DNA from: Pseudoroseomonas ludipueritiae
GTDB taxonomy: Bacteria > Pseudomonadota > Alphaproteobacteria > Acetobacterales > Acetobacteraceae
DNA: 43,973 nucleotides
Assembly (NCBI RefSeq): GCF_014490445.1
Contig: NZ_JACTUZ010000022.1
Span: forward strand, 1 to 43,973
Reading direction: 5' to 3'
Below are positions 17,228-25,736 of the stretch, in pieces. The notes under the pieces were generated by a model. It made no database searches. It was given only the letters and a program-made list of their open reading frames with translations, and was not told the DNA's origin. Positions within the stretch are counted from its first letter, which is position 1. Every line of letters begins with the position of its first letter. Position numbers and translations under genes: made by a program.

Positions 17228-18831
17228 CCCGCCTGCTGACGGTCGAAAACCTCACCGTGGCGCTGCCCGCTGGCGCCGACCGGCCGCATGCGGTGGAGGG
17301 CCTCTCGCTGCATCTCGATGCCGGCGAGATTCTCTGCGTGGTGGGCGAGAGCGGCTCGGGCAAATCCATCACGGCCAATACGGTGATGGGCCTGCTGCCC
17401 AAGCTGCTGAAGGTGAAGTCGGGCAAGATCACCTTCGAGGGCGAGGATGTTCTCTCGCTGCCGGAGGAAGCGCTTCGCGACCGGCGCGGCCGCCGCATGG
17501 CCATGGTGTTCCAGGAGCCGATGACGGCCCTGAACCCGCTGATGCGGGTGGGCGACCAGATCGCCGAGGCGTTGGCCGTGCATGGCCGTGCCCAGGATGC
17601 CGCGCAGCGGGTGCCGGAACTGCTGGCGGCGGTGAACCTGCCGGACCCGGCGGCCATCGCGAAGATGCATCCTTTCCGGCTTTCCGGCGGCCAGCGGCAG
17701 CGCGTCATGATCGCCATGGCGCTGGCGCTGGAGCCGGCGCTGCTGATCGCGGACGAGCCGACCACGGCGCTGGACGTGACCACGCAGATGCAGATCCTGC
17801 GCCTGATCCGTGAGATCCAGTCGCGGCGCGGCATGGGCGTGATGTTCATCACCCATGATTTCGGCGTGGTGGCGGAGATCGCGGACCGCGTGGTGGTGAT
17901 GCAGCATGGCCGCATCGTGGAACAGGGGCCGGCGCAGCAGGTGCTGAATGCGCCGACGCATCCCTATACCCGCGCGCTGATCGCCGCCGTGCCGCATGGC
18001 GATGCCACCAAGCAGACCGCGCCCACCCGCACCCCGGTGCTGGAAATGAAGGGCGTCGAGAAGACCTACCAGCGCGGCGGCTGGTTCGGCGCCCGCGCGG
18101 TCGTGAAGGCGGTGCATGATGCCGACTTCACCCTCTACAAGGGTGAGACGCTGGGGCTGGTGGGCGAAAGCGGTTCCGGCAAGTCCACCCTGGCACGCTG
18201 CGTGGTACGGCTGGTGCAGCCCGAGAAGGGCGAGATCCTCTTCGCGGGGGAAGACCTGCGGCCGCTCTCCCGCAATGGCTGGCTGCCTTACCGCAAGCGC
18301 ATCCAGATGGTGTTCCAGGACCCCTATGCCTCGCTGAACCCGCGCCGCAAGGTGGGGGATGCCATCGCGGAAGGGCCGATCACCCATGGCGTTCCGGCAG
18401 CCGAGGCACGTGCCCGCGCGGCGGAGCTGCTGCGGCTGGTGCAACTCGACCCCTCGGCGCTGGAGCGTTACCCGCATGAGTTCAGCGGCGGGCAGCGGCA
18501 GCGTATCGGGCTGGCGCGGGCGCTGGCCATGCAGCCGGAACTTCTGATCGCCGATGAGCCTGTCTCGGCCCTGGATGTTTCCGTGCAGGCGCAGGTGCTG
18601 AACCTGCTGGCGGATATCCGCAAGCGGCTGGGCCTGACCATGCTCTTCATCACCCACGACCTGCGCGTCGCGGCGCAGATCTGCGACCGCATCGCCGTCA
18701 TGCAGCGCGGCGCCATCGTGGAACTGGGCACCACCGCCGAGGTCTTCGGCTCCCCCAAGCACGCTTATACCCGAGCGCTGCTCGACAGCATTCCCGGCCA
18801 GGGCTGGACCCCGCCGGCGCTTTCCGCCTGA
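17224..18831 (+). CDS. ABC transporter ATPase, fused DppD-DppF type
   Basis: A 535-residue protein holding two complete nucleotide-binding domains. Domain 1 has Walker A GESGSGKS (41-48), signature LSGGQRQR (153-160) and Walker B LLIADEP (173-179). Domain 2 has Walker A GESGSGKST (314-322), signature FSGGQRQR (420-427) and Walker B LLIADEP (440-446). Each carries the Opp/Dpp C-terminal HPYTRALIAAVP or HAYTRALLDSIP segment. One polypeptide thus replaces the separate DppD and DppF subunits. Translation is probably coupled to the permease gene through the ATGA overlap. Confidence 0.96.
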   Translation: MTRLLTVENLTVALPAGADRPHAVEGLSLHLDAGEILCVVGESGSGKSITANTVMGLLPKLLKVKSGKITFEGEDVLSLPEEALRDRRGRRMAMVFQEPMTALNPLMRVGDQIAEALAVHGRAQDAAQRVPELLAAVNLPDPAAIAKMHPFRLSGGQRQRVMIAMALALEPALLIADEPTTALDVTTQMQILRLIREIQSRRGMGVMFITHDFGVVAEIADRVVVMQHGRIVEQGPAQQVLNAPTHPYTRALIAAVPHGDATKQTAPTRTPVLEMKGVEKTYQRGGWFGARAVVKAVHDADFTLYKGETLGLVGESGSGKSTLARCVVRLVQPEKGEILFAGEDLRPLSRNGWLPYRKRIQMVFQDPYASLNPRRKVGDAIAEGPITHGVPAAEARARAAELLRLVQLDPSALERYPHEFSGGQRQRIGLARALAMQPELLIADEPVSALDVSVQAQVLNLLADIRKRLGLTMLFITHDLRVAAQICDRIAVMQRGAIVELGTTAEVFGSPKHAYTRALLDSIPGQGWTPPALSA

Positions 18832-18845
18832 AGGATACCCGACAC

Positions 18846-20135
18846 ATGACGACGCTCGACCCCGGCGCGCGGCGCGCCATTCTGAACGCGGTGAAGGCGC
18901 TGGAGGCTGAATCGGTGGCCGCGCTGGAGCGGCTGGTGCGCTGCCCTTCCACGCTGGGCAATGAAGCCTCGGCGCTGGACGAGATGGCGCGGAACTACGA
19001 GGCCCTGGGCCTCACGCCGCAGCGCATCCCGACCGTGCCCGCCAAGCTGGCGGACCACCCCGGCTTCTCCCCGCCGCTGATTTCCTATGAAGGCCGCGAC
19101 AATGTCGCCGCCGTCTTCCAGCCGCGCGAGCGCAAGGGCCGAAGCCTGGTGCTGCAGGGGCATGTGGACGTGGTGCCGGAAGGCGCCGCCGATATCTGGG
19201 CGACGCCGCCCTACGAGCCCTCCATCCGCGGTGGCCGCATGTATGGCCGTGGCGCGGGCGACATGAAGGCCGGCGACATCTCCAATGTCATGGCCTTCCG
19301 GGCGTTGCAGCTCGCGGGCTTGCAGCCGGCGGCGGAAGTGCAGTTCCACTCCGTGATTGAGGAGGAATGCACCGGCAATGGCGCCCTGGCCTGCATGATG
19401 GCCCTGCCGAAATGCGATGCCGTGATCATCCCTGAGCCCGGCCCGGGCGTGGAGGGCCTCTATACCGCCGAGGTCGGCGTGATCTGGGCCTGGGTGACGG
19501 TGACGGGCCGCCCCGTGCATGTGCGCGACATGCAGGCCGGGGTGAACGCCATCGAGGCCGCCTATGTCATTTCCCAGCGCTTCAAGGCCTATGAGGCCGA
19601 GATGAACCGCGCGGAGAATGTCCACTCCTCCTTCTTCGGCGTGAACCACCCGGTGAACGTCAATTTCGGCACGGTGCAGGGCGGCGAGTGGAACAGCTCC
19701 GTCCCCACACGCACCAAGATCGGCCTGCGCGTCGGCATCATGGTTGGCAATACGGCGAAGCAGGTGAAGGCCGATATCGAGCGCCTGGTGGCCGAGGCCG
19801 CGGCGGATGAACGGCTGCGCGGCACCAAGGTGGAACTGGAATTCGCAGGCTTCATGGCCGACCCCTGCGTCTTCGACAAGGAAGCGCCCATCGTGAAGAT
19901 GGTGCAGCGTCACTTCGCCGAAGCGAATGGCCGCGAGCTGCGCGACTACCCGGCTTCGGGCCTGACCGATGGCCGCTTCTTCGAACTGTACCAGGGCACC
20001 CCGGTGGCGTGCTTCGGCCCGGATGCGGATTCGATCCATGGTATCGACGAAAGCGTTGGGCTGGAAAGCTTTCATGCCACCACCAGAACCATCGCGCTGA
20101 CCATCGCCGAGTGGTGCGGGGTGGAGAAGGCGTGA
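18846..20135 (+). CDS. M20-family peptidase / ArgE-DapE type deacylase
   Basis: A 429-residue cytoplasmic metallohydrolase with the M20 pattern. His106 and Asp108 are in VLQGHVDVVP, the bridging Asp139 in GRGAGDMKAG, and the acid cluster Glu172-174 in VIEEECTGNGA. Related enzymes remove N-acyl groups from amino acids (acetylornithine, succinyl-diaminopimelate) or cleave dipeptides. It lies 14 bp after the ATPase gene with AAGGA before the ATG. It therefore probably works on what the transporter brings in. Its stop overlaps the next start (GTGA). Exact substrate unknown. Confidence 0.93.
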   Translation: MTTLDPGARRAILNAVKALEAESVAALERLVRCPSTLGNEASALDEMARNYEALGLTPQRIPTVPAKLADHPGFSPPLISYEGRDNVAAVFQPRERKGRSLVLQGHVDVVPEGAADIWATPPYEPSIRGGRMYGRGAGDMKAGDISNVMAFRALQLAGLQPAAEVQFHSVIEEECTGNGALACMMALPKCDAVIIPEPGPGVEGLYTAEVGVIWAWVTVTGRPVHVRDMQAGVNAIEAAYVISQRFKAYEAEMNRAENVHSSFFGVNHPVNVNFGTVQGGEWNSSVPTRTKIGLRVGIMVGNTAKQVKADIERLVAEAAADERLRGTKVELEFAGFMADPCVFDKEAPIVKMVQRHFAEANGRELRDYPASGLTDGRFFELYQGTPVACFGPDADSIHGIDESVGLESFHATTRTIALTIAEWCGVEKA

Positions 20136-21376
20136 CCAGGACGAACCTGCCGGTCTCCGGCGCCCGGCTTTGGGACAGCCTGATGGAGATGGCGCGCATC
20201 GGCGCCACTCCCAAGGGCGGCTGCAACCGCCAGACCCTGACCGAATTGGATGGCGCCGGACGTGCCCTGCTGCGCCGCTGGGCCGAGGAAGCAGGGTGCA
20301 GCCTGACGGTGGACCGCGTCGGCAACATGGTGCTGCGGCGGGAGGGGCGGGACCCCTCCCGCCCGGCGGTGGCCATCGGCAGCCACCTGGATACCCAGCC
20401 CACCGGCGGCAAGTTCGACGGCGTGCTGGGTGTGCTGGCGGGGCTGGAAGTGCTGCGCGCGCTGCATGAATCCCGCATCGAGACCGAGGCGCCCATTGTC
20501 CTGATCAACTGGACCAATGAGGAAGGTGCCCGCTTCTCGCCGCCCATGATGGGCAGCGGCGTTGCCATGGGCCTCTTCGAGGAAGCCGAGGTGCTGGCGA
20601 AGCAGGACCCGGCCGGCGCCGTCTTCGGTGAGGAGTTGCGCCGCATCGGCTGGCAGGGCGAGGCCGAGCCCACCGCGCTGCAATCCCTCGGCGCGTATTT
20701 CGAGCTGCATATCGAGCAGGGGCCGCTGCTGGAACGCGCCGGCATTCCCGTGGGCATCGTGGACCGCGCACTGGCCCAGGCCTGGTTCGACGTGACGGTG
20801 ACGGGGGAGGAGGCCCATGCCGGCTCCGCCATGCCGCCGCGCCGCGATGCCCTGGTGGCCGCCGCCATGCTGGTGCAGGCGGTGGAGGAGATCGCGCTGG
20901 CCGAGGGCGGGCGTGGCACCGTGGGCCGCCTGACCTTGCAGCCGGACAGCCGCAATGTCGTTCCCTCCCGCGTCTGGTTCAGCGTCGATCTGCGGCATGG
21001 GGACGAGGCCGCGCTGGCGCGCATGGGCGTGGCCCTGCGGGAACGCGCGGCCAGCCTCGCCGCCCGCCGGCGCGTCGGCATCGAGGTCGAGGATTTCTGG
21101 ACCTTCCCGCTGACGCCCTTCGCGCCCGCGCTGGTCGAGGCGCTGGAGCAGGCGGCGCGTGGTCGCGGCCTGAACTACCAGGTGATGCCGACCGGCATCG
21201 GGCATGACGCCGTCTATGTCGCGCGGCGGGTGCCGACCGCGATGATCTTCGTGCCCTGCGAGGACGGCATCAGCCACAACGAAGCGGAAAACATCACCCC
21301 CGCCTGGGCCGAGGCCGGGCTGGTGGTGCTGGCCGATGCCGTGCTGGCCACAGCCGGCCGCGCCAAAACGGAGTAG
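20132..21376 (+). CDS. AllC-type Zn-dependent hydrolase (N-carbamoyl amino acid / allantoate amidohydrolase family)
   Basis: A 414-residue M20-clan hydrolase. The start is GTG at 20132, overlapping the upstream TGA; the longer open frame before it is the shadow of the previous gene. Metal-site residues are His85 (GSHLDTQPTGGKFDG), Asp96, Glu130/131 (NWTNEEGARF) and the later ELHIEQGPLLE and SHNEAE histidines. The family hydrolyses N-carbamoyl-L-amino acids, allantoate, ureidoglycine or beta-ureidopropionate. A close relative of the same length is encoded at 38343-39587. Its place in the ABC operon suggests it processes an imported carbamoyl- or acyl-amino compound. Confidence 0.93.
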   Translation: MTRTNLPVSGARLWDSLMEMARIGATPKGGCNRQTLTELDGAGRALLRRWAEEAGCSLTVDRVGNMVLRREGRDPSRPAVAIGSHLDTQPTGGKFDGVLGVLAGLEVLRALHESRIETEAPIVLINWTNEEGARFSPPMMGSGVAMGLFEEAEVLAKQDPAGAVFGEELRRIGWQGEAEPTALQSLGAYFELHIEQGPLLERAGIPVGIVDRALAQAWFDVTVTGEEAHAGSAMPPRRDALVAAAMLVQAVEEIALAEGGRGTVGRLTLQPDSRNVVPSRVWFSVDLRHGDEAALARMGVALRERAASLAARRRVGIEVEDFWTFPLTPFAPALVEALEQAARGRGLNYQVMPTGIGHDAVYVARRVPTAMIFVPCEDGISHNEAENITPAWAEAGLVVLADAVLATAGRAKTE

Positions 21377-21380
21377 AGCC

Positions 21381-22865
21381 ATGCGTATCGCCATCGGCGG
21401 CTTTCTGCACGAAAGCCATTCCTTCGCGCCGCGCCCGACCACCTGGGCCGACTTCCAGTCGCCGGGCGGCTTCCCGGCCTTTGTGCGCGGCGCCGGGCTG
21501 TTCGATGCCCTGCGGCCGACCTCCGCGCCTTCCGCCGGGGCCCTGTCGGTGGCCGAGCCTCGGGGCGTGGATCTGGTGCCGCTGGCCTGGTGCTTCGCCA
21601 ACCCCGCTGGCCCTGTCACGGAAGAGGCCTTCGAGCGTGTGGCGGGCTGCCTGGTCGGCGACCTCTCCACCGCCTTGGATGCCGGGCCGCTGGATGGCGT
21701 CTACCTGGACCTGCACGGCGCCATGATGGCCGAGCATTTCCCGGACGCGGAAGGCGAGTTGCTGCGCCGCGTGCGGGCCGTGGTGGGGCCGGATGTGCCC
21801 ATCACCGCCAGCCTGGACCCGCATGCCAATGTCACCGGGCTGATGGTGGAAAAGGCCGATGCGCTGGTGCCCTTCCGCACCTATCCGCATGTGGACATGA
21901 AGGCGGCCGGTGCCCGCGCCATGGAGCTGCTGATCGCCCGCATCGGGCGTGGCTCGCCCTGGCCGCGTGCCTTCCGCCAGTTGGATTACTGGACGCCGCT
22001 GACCATGCAATGCACCATGGTCTCGCCCATGGCGGATGTGCTGGCGGAACGCGCGCGCCTCGCCGCCGGCGACGGCGTGGTGGAACTGGGCTTCTGCTTC
22101 GGCTTTCCCTACGCCGATTTCCCCGGCTGCGGCATGGCCATCTCCTGCTATGCCGAGGACCAGCAGACCGCCGAGATCGCCGCCGACCAGTTGAAGGCGT
22201 GGCTGGACACCCATGAGGCCGATTTCGCCGGCGGCGCCCTGCCGGCTGCGGAGGGCGTGGCGAGGGCCATCGCCGCCGCTGCGGCCAATCCGGGCAAGCC
22301 CATCGTGCTGGCCGACACCCAGGACAACCCCGGCGGCGGCGGCCATGGCGACACCACCGGCCTGCTGGCCGAGTTGATCCGCCAGGGCGCACCCGCCGTG
22401 CTGGGCATGATCAACGACGCCGAGAGCGCCGCGGCCTTCCATGCGGCGGGCGAGGGGGCGGAAGTTGCCCTGAAGCTAGGTGGCAAATCGGATGGGGCAC
22501 CCATCGAGGTCACGGCCAAGGTGCTGCGCCTGACCGATGGCCGCTTCACCTGCACCGGGCCGATGAGCGCGGGCAACCCGGCGGATCTCGGCCCCTCGGC
22601 GGTGATCGGCATTGGGCCGGTGAAGGTGATCGTGGTCAGCCGCAAGATGCAGGCGCATGACCAGGCGCTGTTCCGCCATGCCGGCATCGAGCCGGCGGAG
22701 CAGAAGATCCTGGCCCTGAAGAGCAGCGTGCATTTCCGCGCCGACTTCCAGCCGATCGCGCAGGAGGTGATCGTGGTGGCGGCGCCGGGGCCAGTGCTGG
22801 CGGATCCGTCCTCCTTGCCCTTTTCGCATCTGCGGCCAGGTATCCGTACGCGCCCCCTGGCATGA
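21381..22865 (+). CDS. M81-family metallopeptidase, MlrC-like
   Basis: A 494-residue protein of the MlrC/DUF1485 family. The start at 21381 is chosen because the family N-terminus RIAIGGFLHESHSFAP follows at once and GGAG (21370-21373) precedes it; the open frame upstream is in the previous gene. Putative zinc residues lie in YLDLHGAMM, SLDPHANVTG and DTQDNPGGGGHGDTTGLLAEL. MlrC in Sphingomonas cleaves linear products of the cyclic peptide microcystin; most relatives have unknown substrates. As the last gene of the importer operon it is a candidate for the final cleavage of an unusual peptide bond. Confidence 0.92.
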   Translation: MRIAIGGFLHESHSFAPRPTTWADFQSPGGFPAFVRGAGLFDALRPTSAPSAGALSVAEPRGVDLVPLAWCFANPAGPVTEEAFERVAGCLVGDLSTALDAGPLDGVYLDLHGAMMAEHFPDAEGELLRRVRAVVGPDVPITASLDPHANVTGLMVEKADALVPFRTYPHVDMKAAGARAMELLIARIGRGSPWPRAFRQLDYWTPLTMQCTMVSPMADVLAERARLAAGDGVVELGFCFGFPYADFPGCGMAISCYAEDQQTAEIAADQLKAWLDTHEADFAGGALPAAEGVARAIAAAAANPGKPIVLADTQDNPGGGGHGDTTGLLAELIRQGAPAVLGMINDAESAAAFHAAGEGAEVALKLGGKSDGAPIEVTAKVLRLTDGRFTCTGPMSAGNPADLGPSAVIGIGPVKVIVVSRKMQAHDQALFRHAGIEPAEQKILALKSSVHFRADFQPIAQEVIVVAAPGPVLADPSSLPFSHLRPGIRTRPLA

Positions 22866-22870
22866 TGTAA

Positions 22871-22886
22871 TGCAACGCCGGTTGCA
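22871..22886 (+). repeat. Short hairpin after the ABC/hydrolase operon
   Basis: TGCAAC-GCCG-GTTGCA forms a perfect 6-bp stem with a 4-nt loop, 5 bp past the M81 stop. There is no T run. It may help end the transcript, but the evidence is weak. Confidence 0.35.
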
Positions 22887-22917
22887 CTAGTGACTTAATG
22901 GCGGAATATCTGTTGAG

Positions 22918-22945
22918 GCGTTATCTGAACTTGATTTGATAACGC
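22918..22945. promoter_or_regulatory. Perfect dyad GCGTTATC-N12-GATAACGC upstream of the acyltransferase
   Basis: An 8-bp perfect inverted repeat (22918-22925 and 22938-22945) with an AT-rich 12-bp spacer, ending 33 bp before the acyltransferase ATG. The spacing between arm centres is 20 bp, about two helical turns, so it could bind a dimeric regulator. It could also form a hairpin in a leader transcript. Confidence 0.5.
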
Positions 22946-22978
22946 ATTGTTCCGCCGTCACTTGGCATTGCGTAGGGT

Positions 22979-24082
22979 ATGAACAGATCTCTTTCCGTTT
23001 ACCTGGACTTGGTTCGGTTTCTGGCGGCTATGGTGGTTTTTCTGGGCCACCTCGCCGGCAAGCGCTTCACGGGAGGGCTGTTCTGGCAAGCGAACCCCTT
23101 GATGGACGAGGCGGTGACGGTTTTCTTTGTCATGTCCGGCTTCGTTATTAGTTATGTCGTTTATGAACGACGTGAGAACCGTGATAGCTATTTTGTGGCT
23201 CGCGTAGCACGGATTACATCGGTGGCTATACCAGCACTCCTGATGACGGCTGTGCTGGATGGTATTGGACGTTCACTGCATCCCGAATATTACAATGAGA
23301 GTTGGGGATTTTCCGATAACCAGCCTGTTCTTCAGTATGCCGGCGCATTACTGTTTTTGAACCGTATTTGGTATGCCCAGGTCGATGTAGGTTCAAACCT
23401 TCCATACTGGTCGCTCTGCTACGAAGTCTGGTACTATTTTGTATTCGGAATGTTCTTCTTCGGTAGAGGCAAAGCGCGCCTCCTTGGCTGCGCAGCCGCG
23501 GCGGCTATCTGCGGCCCTGCCATTCTGAGCTTGATGCCGATCTGGCTCTGCGGCCTTGTCGCACATCGCTGTTGCCGAAGAGCCTTTATCGGCCAGGGTG
23601 CTGGTTTGGCCCTGTCTCTTTTCACGGCAACAGCCCTTGTGGCCTATCTCAGCGTCGCGAAACAGTTCGATGCTGTGCTACCGCAACTCTCATCATTCTT
23701 CGGGAGAGAGAATATCGTTCATGACTGGATCGTTGGCGTGCTTTTCGCCGCGCATCTGGTCGGCATCTCGGCGGCCTCGACGGGGCTGGCCCGTTTCATC
23801 TTGCCTCTGGCGCGGCCGATCCGCTGGCTCGCAGGAGCGACCTTCTCCATCTACCTCTTCCACCTGCCGCTGGCGCAGTTTCTAACCACTGTAGTGCCCT
23901 GGCCACCCGAGCATGCTTTGACGCGCATCGTCATGCTCGCAGGATCTCTGGGGCTGATTTTCGTGGCGGCGGAATTCACCGAGCGGCGAAAGGGCCTCTG
24001 GATGCCATTCGCCAGAATGCTGCTCAACTCGTTGAAATCGACGCGCAGGTTGGTTTCAGCGCGTCAGACGGCAACCTCCTAA
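22979..24082 (+). CDS. Membrane acyltransferase 3 family protein
   Basis: A 367-residue polytopic protein with about ten membrane helices. The N-terminus YLDLVRFLAAMVVFLGHLAG contains the conserved Arg13 and His24 of acyltransferase-3 enzymes. These O-acylate exopolysaccharide, O-antigen or other surface sugars. Base use differs from the neighbours: 23281-23340 has 26 G+C in 60 bases, against 44 in 60 at 22321-22380 in the gene before. This suggests acquisition by transfer. The last 300 bp look closer to the host composition. No transposase or flanking repeat is seen. The ribosome-binding site is poor. Confidence 0.88.
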   Translation: MNRSLSVYLDLVRFLAAMVVFLGHLAGKRFTGGLFWQANPLMDEAVTVFFVMSGFVISYVVYERRENRDSYFVARVARITSVAIPALLMTAVLDGIGRSLHPEYYNESWGFSDNQPVLQYAGALLFLNRIWYAQVDVGSNLPYWSLCYEVWYYFVFGMFFFGRGKARLLGCAAAAAICGPAILSLMPIWLCGLVAHRCCRRAFIGQGAGLALSLFTATALVAYLSVAKQFDAVLPQLSSFFGRENIVHDWIVGVLFAAHLVGISAASTGLARFILPLARPIRWLAGATFSIYLFHLPLAQFLTTVVPWPPEHALTRIVMLAGSLGLIFVAAEFTERRKGLWMPFARMLLNSLKSTRRLVSARQTATS

Positions 24083-24105
24083 GGCTGCCGTCCAGGTCGC
24101 CTTAG
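24079..24105. repeat. Inverted repeat between convergent acyltransferase and kdgK
   Basis: CTAAGGC (24079-24085) and GCCTTAG (24099-24105) are perfect 7-bp arms with a 13-nt loop. The left arm includes the acyltransferase TAA. It lies between convergent genes and could be a weak bidirectional terminator; no T run. Confidence 0.35.
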
Positions 24106-24109
24106 CGGC

Positions 24110-25036
24110 TCAGCTATCCAGCAGCGCGCGGACCGCATCCGGGCGCGGCATCGGCGCCACGGCGCCATAGCCGGTGGTGGCCAGGGCTGCGGCGGCATTG
24201 GCGTAGAGCGCCGCATCCTCGGCGCTGTCACCGGCCAGGATGCGCGCCAGGAAGTTGCCGGCGAAGGTATCACCCGCGCCGGTGGCATCCACCGCCTTCA
24301 CCTTACGGCCAGGGATGCGCGTGCGTCCCTCCCGCGTCGCCACCATCGAGCCATCCTTGCCGAGCTTCAGCAGCACCAGCGGTGATAGCTTCAGGTAGAA
24401 GTCGGCAATGGCGTCCGGATCTTCCAGCCCGGTCAGGAAGGTGGCGTCGTCCAGGCTGGGCAGAGCGATGTCGGCGCTGGCGATGGCGGCATGCATGATG
24501 GCCCTGGCGCGCGGCAGCGGCCAAAGGGCACGGCGCAGGTTGGTGTCGTAGGACACCTTCACCCCGGCTTCCTTCGCCACCTCGATGGCGCGGAAGCAGG
24601 CGTCGCAGGCGCTGGTGGAAATCGCCTGGCTGATGCCGGAGACATGCAGGATCTTGGCCGCGCGGATCGCCTCCACCGGCACATCCTCTGGCGTGAAGCG
24701 GGCGGCCGCGCTGTTGCTGCGGTAGAAGGTGAACTCGTGCCCTTGGGGCCCGTGCTTCACGAAATAGACCGCCGTGGGGGCGTCCGGCTTGCGCAGGACT
24801 GTCGCGGTATCGACACCCTCCCGCGCCCAGAGGTCCATGAAGCTCTGGCCCGGGGCATCCTGGCCGATGGCGGTGATATAGCCGGACTTCGCCCCCGCCC
24901 GCGCCGCCGCGATGGCGGCGTTGGAGGTGTCGCCGCCATGGCCTTCCAGATAAAGCGGGCGGCTCTGGTCGTCCTTGGCGCTCTGGTTGAATTCCAGCAT
25001 CGGCTCGCCGATGCAGAGCAGATCCACGGCGCTCAT
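24110..25036 (-). CDS. kdgK: PfkB-family sugar kinase, probable 2-keto-3-deoxygluconate kinase
   Basis: A 308-residue ribokinase-family enzyme. Visible motifs are the N-terminal GEPMLEFNQ and GGDTSNAAIAAARAG (sugar binding) and the C-terminal DATGAGDTFAGNF, with the catalytic base Asp256. KDG kinase makes 2-keto-3-deoxy-6-phosphogluconate, the substrate of the aldolase encoded immediately upstream. Its ATG overlaps the aldolase stop (ATGA, 25033-25036). The pairing is the main reason to call KDG kinase rather than another PfkB sugar kinase. Confidence 0.88.
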   Translation of the reverse strand: MSAVDLLCIGEPMLEFNQSAKDDQSRPLYLEGHGGDTSNAAIAAARAGAKSGYITAIGQDAPGQSFMDLWAREGVDTATVLRKPDAPTAVYFVKHGPQGHEFTFYRSNSAAARFTPEDVPVEAIRAAKILHVSGISQAISTSACDACFRAIEVAKEAGVKVSYDTNLRRALWPLPRARAIMHAAIASADIALPSLDDATFLTGLEDPDAIADFYLKLSPLVLLKLGKDGSMVATREGRTRIPGRKVKAVDATGAGDTFAGNFLARILAGDSAEDAALYANAAAALATTGYGAVAPMPRPDAVRALLDS

Positions 25037-25665
25037 GCCTGCAGGATGCCCAGCGCCTCGCGCGCTGCCGCCTCGACCGCCGCGCGGTTGTTGGCAGCGA
25101 TGGCGCCTTCATCCACCAGCTTGCCGCCGATGCCGACAAAGGCCGCGCCCGCCGCGATGTAATCGCCGGCATTGCGCGCATCGACGCCGCCAGTCGGGCA
25201 GAAGGTCACGTCGGGGAAGACCGACTTCAACGCCTTGATATGGCCCGGCCCACCGGCCGAGCTGGCCGGGAAGATCTTCACCACATCCGCGCCGGCGGCG
25301 CGGGCGGCGCGCACCTCGGTGGGGGTGAAGGCACCCATCATCACGCAGGCATCGGCGGCGCGGGAGGGGGCCACCAGCGCGGGCTCCACCCAGGGGGAGA
25401 CGACGAACCTGGCGCCGGCCTTGATGCTGGCCTCGGCGGCCGCCGCATCTGGCACTGTGCCGACGCCCACCAGCAGCGCCGGATCGGAGGCCACGTCGCG
25501 GATCACGGAGAGCGCATCCGGGATGGTCAGCGTGATCTCGAAGATCGTGATGCCGGCGCCCTTGAGCCATTCCACGGCGGTGGCGGCCCTGGCTGCGGTG
25601 CTGGTCCGCACCACCGGCACGATGCGGGCGGCGCGGAAGGTTTCGATCAACGAGTGCTGGGCCAC
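25033..25665 (-). CDS. eda: 2-dehydro-3-deoxy-phosphogluconate aldolase
   Basis: A 210-residue class I aldolase splitting KDPG (or KDPGal) into pyruvate and glyceraldehyde-3-phosphate. The active site is visible: Arg20 in VPVVRTS, Glu43 in FEITLT, the Schiff-base Lys130 in ADVVKIFPAS, and the phosphate loop PTGGVDARNAGDYIAAGA. GTG at 25665 is the start, with AGGA about 8 nt upstream. It is the first gene of a two-gene operon with kdgK. No edd dehydratase is adjacent, which favours hexuronate or ketodeoxygluconate catabolism over a complete Entner-Doudoroff operon here. Confidence 0.93.
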   Translation of the reverse strand: MAQHSLIETFRAARIVPVVRTSTAARAATAVEWLKGAGITIFEITLTIPDALSVIRDVASDPALLVGVGTVPDAAAAEASIKAGARFVVSPWVEPALVAPSRAADACVMMGAFTPTEVRAARAAGADVVKIFPASSAGGPGHIKALKSVFPDVTFCPTGGVDARNAGDYIAAGAAFVGIGGKLVDEGAIAANNRAAVEAAAREALGILQA

Positions 25666-25736
25666 GATGTCATCCTGCGGGTTCCGGTTCGGGCGAAGCT
25701 AGCCCCGACCTTTCTCCGCGTGAAGCCACAGGGGGT

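Noticed and set aside
16681-18762. 693-residue minus-strand open frame opposite the permease and ATPase
   Set aside because: Shadow of the ABC genes; no recognisable domain.
21381-22865. M81 gene as proof of microcystin degradation
   Set aside because: MlrA, MlrB and MlrD are absent here; MlrC-like proteins are common and mostly of unknown substrate.
22979-24082. Acyltransferase region as a transposon or genomic-island remnant
   Set aside because: Only composition is unusual; no transposase, integrase, tRNA site or terminal repeats are visible.
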